A stretch of DNA of 64,000 nucleotides from positions 52,160 through 116,159 of the forward strand of contig JAFUIQ010000052.1 in NCBI GenBank assembly GCA_017468385.1, in the 5' to 3' direction. The notes under the pieces were generated by a model. It saw only the letters and a list, made by a program, of their open reading frames with translations, was not told the origin of the DNA and made no database searches. Both the position numbers and the translations under genes were made by a program. The stretch is from Clostridia bacterium. GTDB taxonomy: Bacteria > Bacillota > Clostridia > Oscillospirales > CAG-272. Of this stretch, positions 7,772-16,227 are shown one piece after another; positions within the stretch are counted from its first letter, which is position 1; every line of letters begins with the position of its first letter.

Positions 7772-10258
7772 ATGCCTAAGAGTCAATACGTGGATCCCGG
7801 CAAAGTTTTCCAGCCCGGCTTTATCTCTTTCAATGATATTCCGGTCTGCCAGTACAAGAAAACACTTGCTCAGGAAAAGAAAATCTATACAAAGGATGAT
7901 TTCCTCCGCATTTATCGCGACATGAGAATCATCCGTGAGTTTGAGTCCATGCTCAACGACATCAAGGTCAAGAGCGAATACAACGGCATCAAGTACAACA
8001 ACCCCGGCCCGGCTCACCTGTCCATCGGTCAGGAAGCATCCGCAGTCGGTGAGGCGTACTGCCTGGACATCAACGACTACACCTTCGGCTCTCACCGCAG
8101 CCACGGTGAAATCCTGGCTAAGGGTCTGTCCTCCATCCACAAGCTGACCGACGAAGAACTGTACGACATCATGAAGGAATTCTTTGATGGCGCTATTCTG
8201 AAGGTTGTGGAAGGCAGACAGGAAAAGCAGGGCGATGTTCGCGATCTGGCGATCGACTTCCTGCTCTACGGTGCACTGGCCGAGATATTTGCCCGCACCA
8301 CCGGCTTCAACCGCGGTCTGGGCGGATCCATGCACGCCTTCTTCATTCCCTTCGGTATTTTCCCGAACAACGCAATCGTTGGCGGCGCGGCTCCCGTTGC
8401 TCTGGGTGCTGCTCTCTACAAGCGCGCTAACCACAAGAAAGGCATCGTAGTTGCCAACTCCGGCGACGGTGCACTCGGCCGCGGTCCTGTTCTCGAGGCT
8501 CTCAACATGGCCAGCATGAGACAGATCACTGAGCTGTGGGGCATGGATGGCAAGTACTCCGATGAGGGTATGCCGATTTTGTTCAACGTATTCAACAACT
8601 TCTACGGCATGGGCGGTCAGACCCAGGGCGAGACCATGGGCTTCGATATGCCTGCTCGTCTGGGTGCCGGTTTCTCCGCAACCCAGCTGCATGCTGAGCG
8701 CGTAAACGGCTACGATCCTCTGGCTGTAATCGATGCAACCACCCGCAAAAAGGAACTGCTTCTGGCCGGCAAGGGCCCTGCTCTTCTGGAAGTTGCAACC
8801 TACCGTATCAGCGGTCACTCCCCCTCCGACTCCTCCACCTACCGTACTCAGGAAGAGATCGAAGCCTGGAAGGAAGCTTGCCCCATCGCTGCATACCGCA
8901 AGAAGATGGTAGAAGGCGGCATCGCAACCGACGAAGAATTCGCAGCAATCGAGGAAGAGATCGTTCGCCGCATGATGAAGATCTGCACGCTGGCTATCGA
9001 TGATACTCTGTCTCCTCGTATGGATATGGACAAGGATCCTGCTATCCTGTCCTCCCTCATGCTGTCCAACACTCATACTCCTTCCATGGAGCCCGGCCGT
9101 GAGCCCGACGTTCTCATGCCCAAGGAAGAGAATCCTCGCGTAAAGCAGTTGGCTACCAAGGCTCGCTACGCGTACGACGAGAAGGGCGCTCCCATTCCGA
9201 AGATCAAGCTCCTCGGCGTTCGTGACGCCATCTTCGAGTCCATCCTGGATAAGTTCTACGAAGATCCCACCACCATCGCTTATGGTGAGGACAACCGTGA
9301 CTGGGGCGGCGCATTTGCTGTATACCGCGGTCTGACCGAGGCTCTTCCCTATCATCGTTTCTTCAACGCACCGATTTCCGAGTCCGCTATTGTTGGCTCC
9401 GCCGTTGGTTATGCCATGGCTGGCGGCCGTGCCATCGTTGAGTTGATGTACGCTGACTTTATCGGCTGTGCAGGCGACGAAATCTTCAACCAGCTGTCCA
9501 AGTGGCAGTCCATGTCCGCCGGCATCCTGAAGATGCCTGTGGTCATCCGCGTATCCGTTGGTTCCAAGTACGGTGCACAGCACTCCCAGGATTGGACCGC
9601 ACTGACCGCTCATATCCCTGGTCTGAAGGTTTGCTTCCCCTCCACTCCCTACGATGCCAAGGGTCTGATGAATGCCGCTCTGTCCGGCACCGATCCCGTT
9701 ATCTTCTTCGAGTCCCAGCGTATTTACGACAAGGGCGAAGAGTTCCACAAGGAAGGCGTTCCCACCGAGTACTACGAAGTTCCCTTCGGCGAACCCGATG
9801 TGAAGCGCGTTGGTTCCGATGTGACCATCCTGACCATCGGTGCAGTTCTGTACCGTGCTATGGAAGCAGCTCAGAAGCTGCAGGATGAGTACGGCATCTC
9901 CGCCGAGGTTATCGACACCCGCTCCATCGTTCCCTTCAACTATGAGAAGGTTCTGGAGAGCGTGAAGAAGACCGGCCGCATCATCATCGTTGGTGACGCA
10001 GTTGACCGTAACTCCGTAATGCGCGATATGGCTTCCAACATCGCTGAGATGGCATTCGACTACCTGGATGCTCCGCCGGTTGTATTCGGTTCCCGCAACT
10101 GGATCACCCCTGCATTTGAGCTGGAAAAGTTCTTCTTCCCGCAGGCTGACGGCATCATCGATGTAATCAGCCAGAAGATCCTGCCCATCCCCGGCCGCGT
10201 TTGCACTATCAACGAGTCCGAGATCGAGCACATCGAGCGTTCCAAGAACGGTATCTAA
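7772..10258 (+). CDS. Fused E1 alpha-beta 2-oxoacid dehydrogenase (thiamine diphosphate dependent)
   Basis: Decarboxylating E1 component with both halves in one 828-residue chain: alpha-type TPP domain at about 40-440 and beta-type transketolase domain at about 480-815. The TPP motif begins GDG at 231-233 and ends with Asn275-Asn276, a span about 15 residues longer than the usual motif. A further insertion lies between the SHRSHGEILAKG and GGSMHAF segments. The beta half contains YGEDNRDWGGAF, IVELMYADFIG and a typical C-terminal domain. Ribosome site AAGGAG precedes the ATG. Pyruvate is the likeliest substrate; acetoin or a branched-chain 2-oxoacid cannot be excluded from sequence alone. Confidence 0.88.
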   Translation: MPKSQYVDPGKVFQPGFISFNDIPVCQYKKTLAQEKKIYTKDDFLRIYRDMRIIREFESMLNDIKVKSEYNGIKYNNPGPAHLSIGQEASAVGEAYCLDINDYTFGSHRSHGEILAKGLSSIHKLTDEELYDIMKEFFDGAILKVVEGRQEKQGDVRDLAIDFLLYGALAEIFARTTGFNRGLGGSMHAFFIPFGIFPNNAIVGGAAPVALGAALYKRANHKKGIVVANSGDGALGRGPVLEALNMASMRQITELWGMDGKYSDEGMPILFNVFNNFYGMGGQTQGETMGFDMPARLGAGFSATQLHAERVNGYDPLAVIDATTRKKELLLAGKGPALLEVATYRISGHSPSDSSTYRTQEEIEAWKEACPIAAYRKKMVEGGIATDEEFAAIEEEIVRRMMKICTLAIDDTLSPRMDMDKDPAILSSLMLSNTHTPSMEPGREPDVLMPKEENPRVKQLATKARYAYDEKGAPIPKIKLLGVRDAIFESILDKFYEDPTTIAYGEDNRDWGGAFAVYRGLTEALPYHRFFNAPISESAIVGSAVGYAMAGGRAIVELMYADFIGCAGDEIFNQLSKWQSMSAGILKMPVVIRVSVGSKYGAQHSQDWTALTAHIPGLKVCFPSTPYDAKGLMNAALSGTDPVIFFESQRIYDKGEEFHKEGVPTEYYEVPFGEPDVKRVGSDVTILTIGAVLYRAMEAAQKLQDEYGISAEVIDTRSIVPFNYEKVLESVKKTGRIIIVGDAVDRNSVMRDMASNIAEMAFDYLDAPPVVFGSRNWITPAFELEKFFFPQADGIIDVISQKILPIPGRVCTINESEIEHIERSKNGI

Positions 10259-10268
10259 TCCCAACAAA

Positions 10269-10302
10269 CAAGAGCATGGCAGAACTGCCATGCTCTTTCT
10301 TT
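10269..10302 (+). terminator. Intrinsic terminator of the PDH operon
   Basis: Stem AGAGCATGGCA/TGCCATGCTCT with a four-base loop followed by TTCTTTT, starting about 10 bases after the E1 stop. Confidence 0.88.
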
Positions 10303-10304
10303 TA

Positions 10305-10341
10305 CAAAAAAGAGATATGCCGTATGCATATCTCTTTTTAA
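10305..10341 (-). terminator. Terminator of the Leu T-box operon (potentially bidirectional)
   Basis: Stem AAAAAGAGATATGC/GCATATCTCTTTTT with a short loop. On the reverse strand it lies just after the stop of the TIM-acyl-CoA synthetase fusion and ends in a T run; its other face backs up the PDH terminator. Confidence 0.85.
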
Positions 10342-10343
10342 TT

Positions 10344-12869
10344 TTACGCTGTGACAACGCTGTCTGCTTTTTGAAGTCCCAGTTTCTTGACGGCATCTTC
10401 GCGCATCTTATATTTTAGAATCTTACCGGCCACGTTCATCGGGAAGCTGTCGACGAAATCGATATATTTCGGCACCTTATGGCGCGCCATGTGGGCACCG
10501 ATATAGGCTTTCATTTCATCGGCTGTCATGGATTCACCGTCCTTCATGATGATACATGCCATGATCTCCTCACCGTACTGTTCATCCGGCACACCGATTA
10601 CCTGCACATCCTTCACCTTCTCGTGGGTGTAGATGAACTCCTCGATCTCCTTCGGATAGATATTTTCACCGCCACGGATGATCATATCCTTCAATCGACC
10701 GGTGATACGGAAGTTACCATCCTTAGTACGGCACGCGAGATCGCCGGTGTGCAGCCAGCCATCCTTGTCGATAGCGGCAGCGGTTGCCTCAGGCATCTTA
10801 TAGTATCCCTTCATCAAGTTGTAGCCGCGGGCCACAAATTCGCCGGTAACTTCATCGGCGCAATCCTCGCCAGTTTCCGGATTGATGATTTTGCACTCAA
10901 TCTCGGGAAGCGGCCGTCCTACCGTACCTACGCGCACCTCGATAGGATCGTCGGTGGAACTCATAGTGCATCCGGGCGATGCCTCGGTCTGTCCATACAC
11001 GATGGTGATCTCCTTCATGTTCATCTTATCGACAACGTCCTGCATAACGGAGATGGGACAGGGGCTGCCCGCCATAATACCGGTTCTCATATAGGAGAAG
11101 TCGGTTTTTGGGAAATCCGGGTGTTCCAGCAGCGCGATAAACATGGTGGGTACGCCGTGGAATGCGGTAATGTGCTCGTTATGAATGCAAGCCAATGCAG
11201 GTTTCGGGGAGAAATACGGCAGGGGAAGCAAGGTGCCGCCGTGGGTCATAGTAGCCGTCATAGCCAGCACCATACCGAAGCAGTGGAACATGGGTACCTG
11301 AATCATCATGCGATCCGCGGTGGACAGATCCATACGGTCACCGATACACTTACCGTTGTTTACGATGTTATAATGGGTCAGCATAACGCCCTTGGGGAAT
11401 CCGGTGGTACCGGAGGTGTATTGCATGTTGCACACATCGTCTTTATCAACCGCCGCGGCCATGCGATACACTTCCTCCACGGGAACCTGTGTCGCGCGGT
11501 CAATGGCATTGTTCCAGGTGAGACATCCCTTCTGCTGGAAACCAACGGTAATCACGTTGCGCAAAAACGGCAATCTTCTGCTGTGGAGCGGGTTGCCGGG
11601 CTTGAGATTCTCCAACTCCGGACAGAGTTCGGCAATAATCTGAGAATAATTGGAATCCTTGGATCCCTCGGTCATGATCAACGTATGGGTATCCGACTGC
11701 TTCAGCAGATACTCCGCCTCGTGAATCTTGTAAGCAGTATTCATGGACACAAGCACCGCACCGATCTTGGTTACCGCCCAGAATGCAATATACCACTGAG
11801 GCACATTGGATGCCCAGACGGCCACATGATGTCCGGCACGCACGCCGAGAGCAATCAGAGAGCGGGCAAAGGTATCCACATCGTCCCGGAATTCGCTGTA
11901 GGTGCGGGTGTAATCCAAAGTGGTATACTTGAACGCATACTGATCCGGGAATTCCTCCACCATGCGATCCAGCACATCGGAGAAGGTGGCATCGATGAGC
12001 AGCTCCTTCTTCCACACATACTTGCCGGTGTGACGGTTGTTGTAATACAGAGTGGATTCCTTTTTGGATGTGTCGCTGAACTGCTTGATGAAGCTAACAT
12101 ACTGGGAGAAGATGATATCCATATCATCCAATTCCTCGCACCATTCGGGGTTCCATACAAGGGAGATGAATCCGTCATAGTTTACGGAACGCAGCGCCAG
12201 CATGATGGGCTCGATGGGAAGATCTCCCTCACCGGCCAGGCAGTATTCCATGCCCTCATCCGTCATTTTAGCGTCGTGGAACTGCACATGACGAACGTAG
12301 GCGCCCAGATTGCGGATCACCTTATCCGGCGTCTCACCGCCGTAAAAATGCGCTGCAGCCAACTGCCACAAGGCCGCCAGATGATCGCAGGCGAAGCGAT
12401 CCAGAAAATCACGCAGAACAGCCGTGTTGGCGAACAAGCCGGAAGTTTCAATCAAAAGGGTCACGCCCTTCTCTTCCGCCACGGGGAGAATCTGGGCCAC
12501 CACAGCATACACGTGTTCTATTGCCTCTGCAGGATCGTCCGCGTTGTTCGCCCGCAGACGTACGTTGGGAATGTGCAAATTGGAGGCAATCTCCAGGCAG
12601 CGGGAAATTTCATCTGTTGCCTTGTCAGCCTGTGCCGGATCCGCCACGTCGCAGATGGTATCCAGACAGGGGATCTGCAGCTTTTTCTCATACAGACGGC
12701 GCAAAGTCGCAGCCGCTGCATAATCATGGAACGCGCCATCCTTATCGGTGAAGAGGCGATTATATATATTATGCAGCTCGATTCCCTCAAAATGGAGATC
12801 CAATGCTATATCACAAAAGTCATCAAAGGTGCTGTTGTGCCAACCTTTTGTGGAGAATGAAAGTTTCAT
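10344..12869 (-). CDS. Fusion protein: sugar isomerase/epimerase-like TIM barrel + AMP-forming acyl-CoA synthetase
   Basis: Residues 1-265 resemble an AP-endonuclease-2/xylose-isomerase-type TIM barrel, with possible metal ligands Glu141 (LIETSG), His198 (VQFHDA) and Glu214 (AGEGD); the usual second acidic ligand seems to be Gln169. Residues about 285-841 form a complete adenylate-forming acyl-CoA synthetase with the P-loop YTSGTTGFPKG at 484-494, YGQTEASPG, the TGDLA motif, GRLKDMIIRGGENIYP and the C-terminal catalytic Lys region NVAGKILKYK. The ATG overlaps the upstream LeuA-like stop by four bases (ATGA) with GAGG before it. Expression under the Leu T-box suggests isovalerate or a related branched acid as substrate; that is inference. 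Confidence 0.85.
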   Translation of the reverse strand: MKLSFSTKGWHNSTFDDFCDIALDLHFEGIELHNIYNRLFTDKDGAFHDYAAAATLRRLYEKKLQIPCLDTICDVADPAQADKATDEISRCLEIASNLHIPNVRLRANNADDPAEAIEHVYAVVAQILPVAEEKGVTLLIETSGLFANTAVLRDFLDRFACDHLAALWQLAAAHFYGGETPDKVIRNLGAYVRHVQFHDAKMTDEGMEYCLAGEGDLPIEPIMLALRSVNYDGFISLVWNPEWCEELDDMDIIFSQYVSFIKQFSDTSKKESTLYYNNRHTGKYVWKKELLIDATFSDVLDRMVEEFPDQYAFKYTTLDYTRTYSEFRDDVDTFARSLIALGVRAGHHVAVWASNVPQWYIAFWAVTKIGAVLVSMNTAYKIHEAEYLLKQSDTHTLIMTEGSKDSNYSQIIAELCPELENLKPGNPLHSRRLPFLRNVITVGFQQKGCLTWNNAIDRATQVPVEEVYRMAAAVDKDDVCNMQYTSGTTGFPKGVMLTHYNIVNNGKCIGDRMDLSTADRMMIQVPMFHCFGMVLAMTATMTHGGTLLPLPYFSPKPALACIHNEHITAFHGVPTMFIALLEHPDFPKTDFSYMRTGIMAGSPCPISVMQDVVDKMNMKEITIVYGQTEASPGCTMSSTDDPIEVRVGTVGRPLPEIECKIINPETGEDCADEVTGEFVARGYNLMKGYYKMPEATAAAIDKDGWLHTGDLACRTKDGNFRITGRLKDMIIRGGENIYPKEIEEFIYTHEKVKDVQVIGVPDEQYGEEIMACIIMKDGESMTADEMKAYIGAHMARHKVPKYIDFVDSFPMNVAGKILKYKMREDAVKKLGLQKADSVVTA

Positions 12870-14251
12870 GCCTGTGCCTCCTCATACACGATCTTGTTCA
12901 CAGCGCTGATATACGCACGGATGCTGGCGCCGATAATATCCGTAGAAATACCACGGCCGGAATACAGTTTTCCGTCGGAACGCAACTTGACCACAGCGGA
13001 ACCGACCGCGCTCTTTCCCTCGGTCACGGACTGAATCTGGAAATCGTCCAGTTCGTAATGATGCCCGATAATCTGCTCGATAGCGAGAAAGGCCGCATCC
13101 ACAGGGCCGTTGCCAATACTGATGCCGGGGATCTTCTTATCATCCTTGATTAGCGTAATCTGTGCGCTGGCAGAGATGATGTTGCCGTTATTGATCACAT
13201 AATTATCCAGTTTGTAAGTGGACGGCACCTGCAGAGCCGCACTGGCCACGATAGCATCCAGTTCTTTGGCACCGACGATTTTGCCGTCAGCCACACGAAG
13301 GAATTCCTCATACACCTTGGCCTGATCTTCCTCGGACAGATCGTATCCCAGTTTGATAGCCGCATTCGTCACCGCAGTCTGGTCGTCGTTGGCATCCAGG
13401 TGGATCATATCCTGCGCAATATCCGCCGAAGCAGACATGACCGCATTGTTCTTCGCATTGTCCGTGATCCGCTTGATCTGGTTCACAATGCGGTGCAGTT
13501 CGGTCTGACGCACACCACAGCAAAGGTCGTAGGTGTTGCCACAGGTATGGATCACACCGGCCAGGGTTTCCAGGGGAGTGACTGCGCCATCCATACCGGT
13601 TTTCACAAAATCCACGCCGTGACGCACCGCCATAACGGCTGCGGCACAGGCAAGGCCGTTTTTATTATCACAGCGTACACCCACAGGTACAGAGACACTC
13701 TTGACGATCTCCTCAGCAAAGGCGGCGAAATCGTCGGGCAGCATTTCCGCCGCGCTGTCGCACACGGAAATCTGGGAAGCACCGGCTTCAACGGCTGTGC
13801 GCACTGCATCGGTGAGAAAATCTTTTTCAGCGCGGGATGCATCCACTGCGCAGAACTCAACCATAGCGCATTTTTCCTTCGCCGCACGGATAGTATGGCT
13901 GATCCACTCCAGCATTTTCGGTGCTTTCATGTGGCAGGTATACTCCATGCCAACGGGAGAAACAGGCACTTCCACACGGATGCAGGGGTGTTCTGTTCCT
14001 GCCAAAGCGGCCAAAGCGTTTTCAAGACTACCCGGCTGCATACCGACAGCCACCGAAACAATTCCCTGTTTCACAAAGGAAGACACCGTACGAATCAGCA
14101 GAATGTCCGTTCTTGCATTTATGATCTCGGGGATTTCGATCATGTCCACATTCAATTTTTCCAGTTGTCTGGCGATTTCAATCTTCTCTTTAAAACTGAA
14201 ACTGCTGTTTTCACGGCAAAGCGTTGTGTCTGCAATTCTGATCTGCTTCAT
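12866..14251 (-). CDS. LeuA-like (2-isopropylmalate synthase family) protein with altered active site
   Basis: A 461-residue protein of the HMG-CoA-lyase-like/IPMS fold with a complete C-terminal LeuA allosteric domain (about 330-461, GISIGNGPVDAAFLAI, YSGRGISTDIIGASIRAY). The start IADTTLCRENSS matches the family DTTLRDGEQ only up to Leu11: the essential Arg and metal-binding Asp are Cys12 and Arg13. The metal motif GVHCHNDLGL is GVRCDNKNGL at 191-200, so both His are lost, and the GxGERxGN motif is GMDGAVTP. It is therefore probably not a classical Claisen enzyme; it may be a leucine-sensing pseudoenzyme or catalyse another reaction. Start has AGGAGAAGATT. It is first in the Leu T-box unit. 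Confidence 0.85.
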   Translation of the reverse strand: MKQIRIADTTLCRENSSFSFKEKIEIARQLEKLNVDMIEIPEIINARTDILLIRTVSSFVKQGIVSVAVGMQPGSLENALAALAGTEHPCIRVEVPVSPVGMEYTCHMKAPKMLEWISHTIRAAKEKCAMVEFCAVDASRAEKDFLTDAVRTAVEAGASQISVCDSAAEMLPDDFAAFAEEIVKSVSVPVGVRCDNKNGLACAAAVMAVRHGVDFVKTGMDGAVTPLETLAGVIHTCGNTYDLCCGVRQTELHRIVNQIKRITDNAKNNAVMSASADIAQDMIHLDANDDQTAVTNAAIKLGYDLSEEDQAKVYEEFLRVADGKIVGAKELDAIVASAALQVPSTYKLDNYVINNGNIISASAQITLIKDDKKIPGISIGNGPVDAAFLAIEQIIGHHYELDDFQIQSVTEGKSAVGSAVVKLRSDGKLYSGRGISTDIIGASIRAYISAVNKIVYEEAQA

Positions 14252-14297
14252 AATCTTCTCCTAATTCTTGCTCGGTGTTGGCCGATACAGATGAAAT

Positions 14298-14564
14298 AAA
14301 AAGCCCTGAGATCGATCACTCGATCTCAGGGACGAAAAATTCGCGGTACCACCCTGGTTACTGTATAATACAGTCACCTCATAAGAACTCCAACAAGTTC
14401 TCTGCCATGATAACGGGGCACTCCGTAACTGCTTACTGAAATTTCAGCAGTTCTGCTCCGGAACGAGATTTCCGTCATCCGCCCACACTGTCTCGCACCA
14501 AACGACAGCTCTCTGCAGTGGAATAAATGAGGAATAATTCCTTCATCGCATTTGAAATATCAAC
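14298..14564 (-). promoter_or_regulatory. T-box leader, predicted Leu specifier (CUC)
   Basis: tRNA-sensing leader of the LeuA-like/acyl-CoA synthetase operon. Visible parts are an apical hairpin with GGTGCGA loop, a specifier loop with CUC at 14465-14467, the T-box core GGGTGGTACCGCG at 14342-14354, and a terminator with stem 14304-14314/14321-14331 plus a T run. Stem I helices GGAA/TTCC above and below the loop leave AT-CTC-G on the 3' side. A reading of AUC (Ile) one register up is possible, but CUC matches the geometry of the other three T-boxes here and the LeuA-type gene downstream. Confidence 0.9.
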
Positions 14565-14570
14565 GGGACT

Positions 14571-14599
14571 ATTATACCACCTTTGACCTCACTTGTCAA
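14571..14599 (-). promoter_or_regulatory. Consensus promoter of the Leu T-box operon
   Basis: TTGACA at 14599-14594 and TATAAT at 14576-14571 with a 17-base spacer, both perfect matches to the housekeeping consensus. It starts only about 13 bases after the ilvE stop, with no terminator between. Confidence 0.93.
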
Positions 14600-14612
14600 T
14601 AGTGAATTCCGA

Positions 14613-15680
14613 TTATTTTTTCAAGGGCATAGTCCAGCCGTAGGTGTCCTCAACTCTTCCCCACTGGATACCGGTAAGAGTATCGTACAGATGCTGGGTA
14701 ATCTCGCCGATCTGGCCGTTATTCACAGGATAGTGTACGCCCTGATAGAACAACTCGCCGATGGGAGAAACAACGGCTGCGGTGCCGCATCCCCATGCTT
14801 CCTCAAGGGTTCCGTTCTCCATAGCTTCCTTCAGCTCATCGATACTGAGAAGACGCTCGTGAACCGTATAGCCCTCATTCTTGAGAACCTCAATGCAGGA
14901 TTTGCGGGTAATGCCGGGCAGAATAGATCCGGATAGCATAGGAGTTACGATCTCGCCGGCAATCTTGAACATGACGTTCATAGCGCCGACTTCTTCGATA
15001 TACTTACGCTCCACGCCATCGAGCCACAGTACCTGGGAATATCCCTGCTCCTCGGCACGCTTGCCGGCACGGTTGCTGGCCGCATAGTTGCCGCCGCACT
15101 TGGCATAACCGGTACCGCCGCGAACCGCACGGACATCCTGATCTTCGATCATGATCTTAACGGGATTGATGCCTTCCTTATAGTAGCTGCCCACGGGAGA
15201 GGCAATGATCACAAAGGTAGCATTGTGTACGGCGTGCACGCCCAGAGTCTCATCGTTTCCGTACAGGAAAGGACGGAGATACAGGGATGTACCGTTAGCG
15301 GAGGGGGTCCAATCCTGCTCAAATTCCACGAACGTGGTCAGAGCCTCCAAGGCATCTTCCTCGGGAATTTGCGGCAGGCAGAGACGCTCGGCGGAATTGT
15401 TCATGCGGCGGATATTCTCCATGGGACGGAACAGCTGCACGGTGCCGTCAGCACGGCGATAAGCCTTAAGTCCCTCAAAAATTTCCGAGCCGTAGTGCAG
15501 AACAGTGGATGCAGGATGAATGGAAATATTGGCGAAAGGGATAATTCTGGCGTTATACCAACCCTTATCCACATTGTAGTCCATCATAAACATATGATCG
15601 GTAAAAATCTTACCGAAGCCGAGAGTACTGCTGTCCGGCTTTTCCTTCGGGCAGGTAGTTCTGGTAATGGAAATATTCAT
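14613..15680 (-). CDS. ilvE: Branched-chain amino acid aminotransferase
   Basis: PLP-dependent transaminase that interconverts Val, Leu and Ile with their 2-oxoacids using glutamate/2-oxoglutarate. The fold-type IV signature is clear: HYGSEIFEGLKAY, the PLP lysine Lys194 in GYAKCGGNYAAS, and IEEVGAMNVMF. The 355-residue start at 15680 is preceded by GGAGGTTAAGTCA; a slightly longer reading adds six residues without a ribosome site. It starts four bases after the oxidoreductase gamma subunit and is the last gene of the Val T-box unit, which joins transamination to the ferredoxin-dependent 2-oxoacid step. Confidence 0.95.
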   Translation of the reverse strand: MNISITRTTCPKEKPDSSTLGFGKIFTDHMFMMDYNVDKGWYNARIIPFANISIHPASTVLHYGSEIFEGLKAYRRADGTVQLFRPMENIRRMNNSAERLCLPQIPEEDALEALTTFVEFEQDWTPSANGTSLYLRPFLYGNDETLGVHAVHNATFVIIASPVGSYYKEGINPVKIMIEDQDVRAVRGGTGYAKCGGNYAASNRAGKRAEEQGYSQVLWLDGVERKYIEEVGAMNVMFKIAGEIVTPMLSGSILPGITRKSCIEVLKNEGYTVHERLLSIDELKEAMENGTLEEAWGCGTAAVVSPIGELFYQGVHYPVNNGQIGEITQHLYDTLTGIQWGRVEDTYGWTMPLKK

Positions 15681-15684
15681 TGAC

Positions 15685-16227
15685 TTAACCTCCAACATAT
15701 TCTGCGCCCAGTTTCAGCGCCTTACGGTTTGCATCCAGCATATCGGCACGTTTGGCGGATACAACCTTCGCCAGAGCAGCCTCAATGCTTGCATCACCGA
15801 AATCATTCAACTCAGAGAGCATCTTGCCCACAATAATCATATTGGCAAGAGTAGGGATACCGTTCTCACCGGCCAGGCGGGTAGCGGGAATGTAAACAAC
15901 CTTCACGTCATCCCGGGCAACCTTACGCTCGATCAGTGTAGAATCGGCAAGGATCAAACCGCCGGAAACCACGGAGGATTCGTACTTATCCAGAGAAGGC
16001 AGGTTCATAGCTACCAGTACATCCGGTGCAGACACGATGGGAGAACCAACAGCATCATCGCTGAGAATCACACTGCAGCTGGCCGTACCGCCGCGCATTT
16101 CGGGACCATAGGAGGGCAGCCAGCTTACCTGCTTTTCATCCAGCAGGCCCTTATATGCCAGGAATTTACCGGCAAACAGAATACCCTGTCCGCCGAATCC
16201 GGAAAACAAAAACTGTTTTGTGCTCAT
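15685..16227 (-). CDS. 2-oxoacid:ferredoxin oxidoreductase, gamma subunit
   Basis: Catalytic domain subunit (180 residues) of a four-subunit 2-oxoacid:ferredoxin oxidoreductase. The N-terminus FLFSGFGGQGILFAGKFLA and PSYGPEMRGGTASCSVI are family hallmarks. It overlaps the beta gene by four bases (ATGA), consistent with a tightly coupled operon delta-alpha-beta-gamma-ilvE. The enzyme class converts a 2-oxoacid plus CoA to acyl-CoA and CO2 with reduced ferredoxin, and can run in reverse. The aminotransferase neighbour and the Val T-box favour branched-chain 2-oxoacids (VOR type). Confidence 0.93.
   Translation of the reverse strand: MSTKQFLFSGFGGQGILFAGKFLAYKGLLDEKQVSWLPSYGPEMRGGTASCSVILSDDAVGSPIVSAPDVLVAMNLPSLDKYESSVVSGGLILADSTLIERKVARDDVKVVYIPATRLAGENGIPTLANMIIVGKMLSELNDFGDASIEAALAKVVSAKRADMLDANRKALKLGAEYVGG

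Noticed and set aside
7745-10396. 883-residue open frame on the reverse strand across the fused E1 gene
   Set aside because: It is exactly opposite a clear E1 enzyme with strong codon bias; the translated frame shows no protein-family motifs.
10479-12860. 793-residue forward open frame across the TIM-acyl-CoA synthetase gene
   Set aside because: Antisense shadow; the reverse gene carries all acyl-CoA synthetase motifs.
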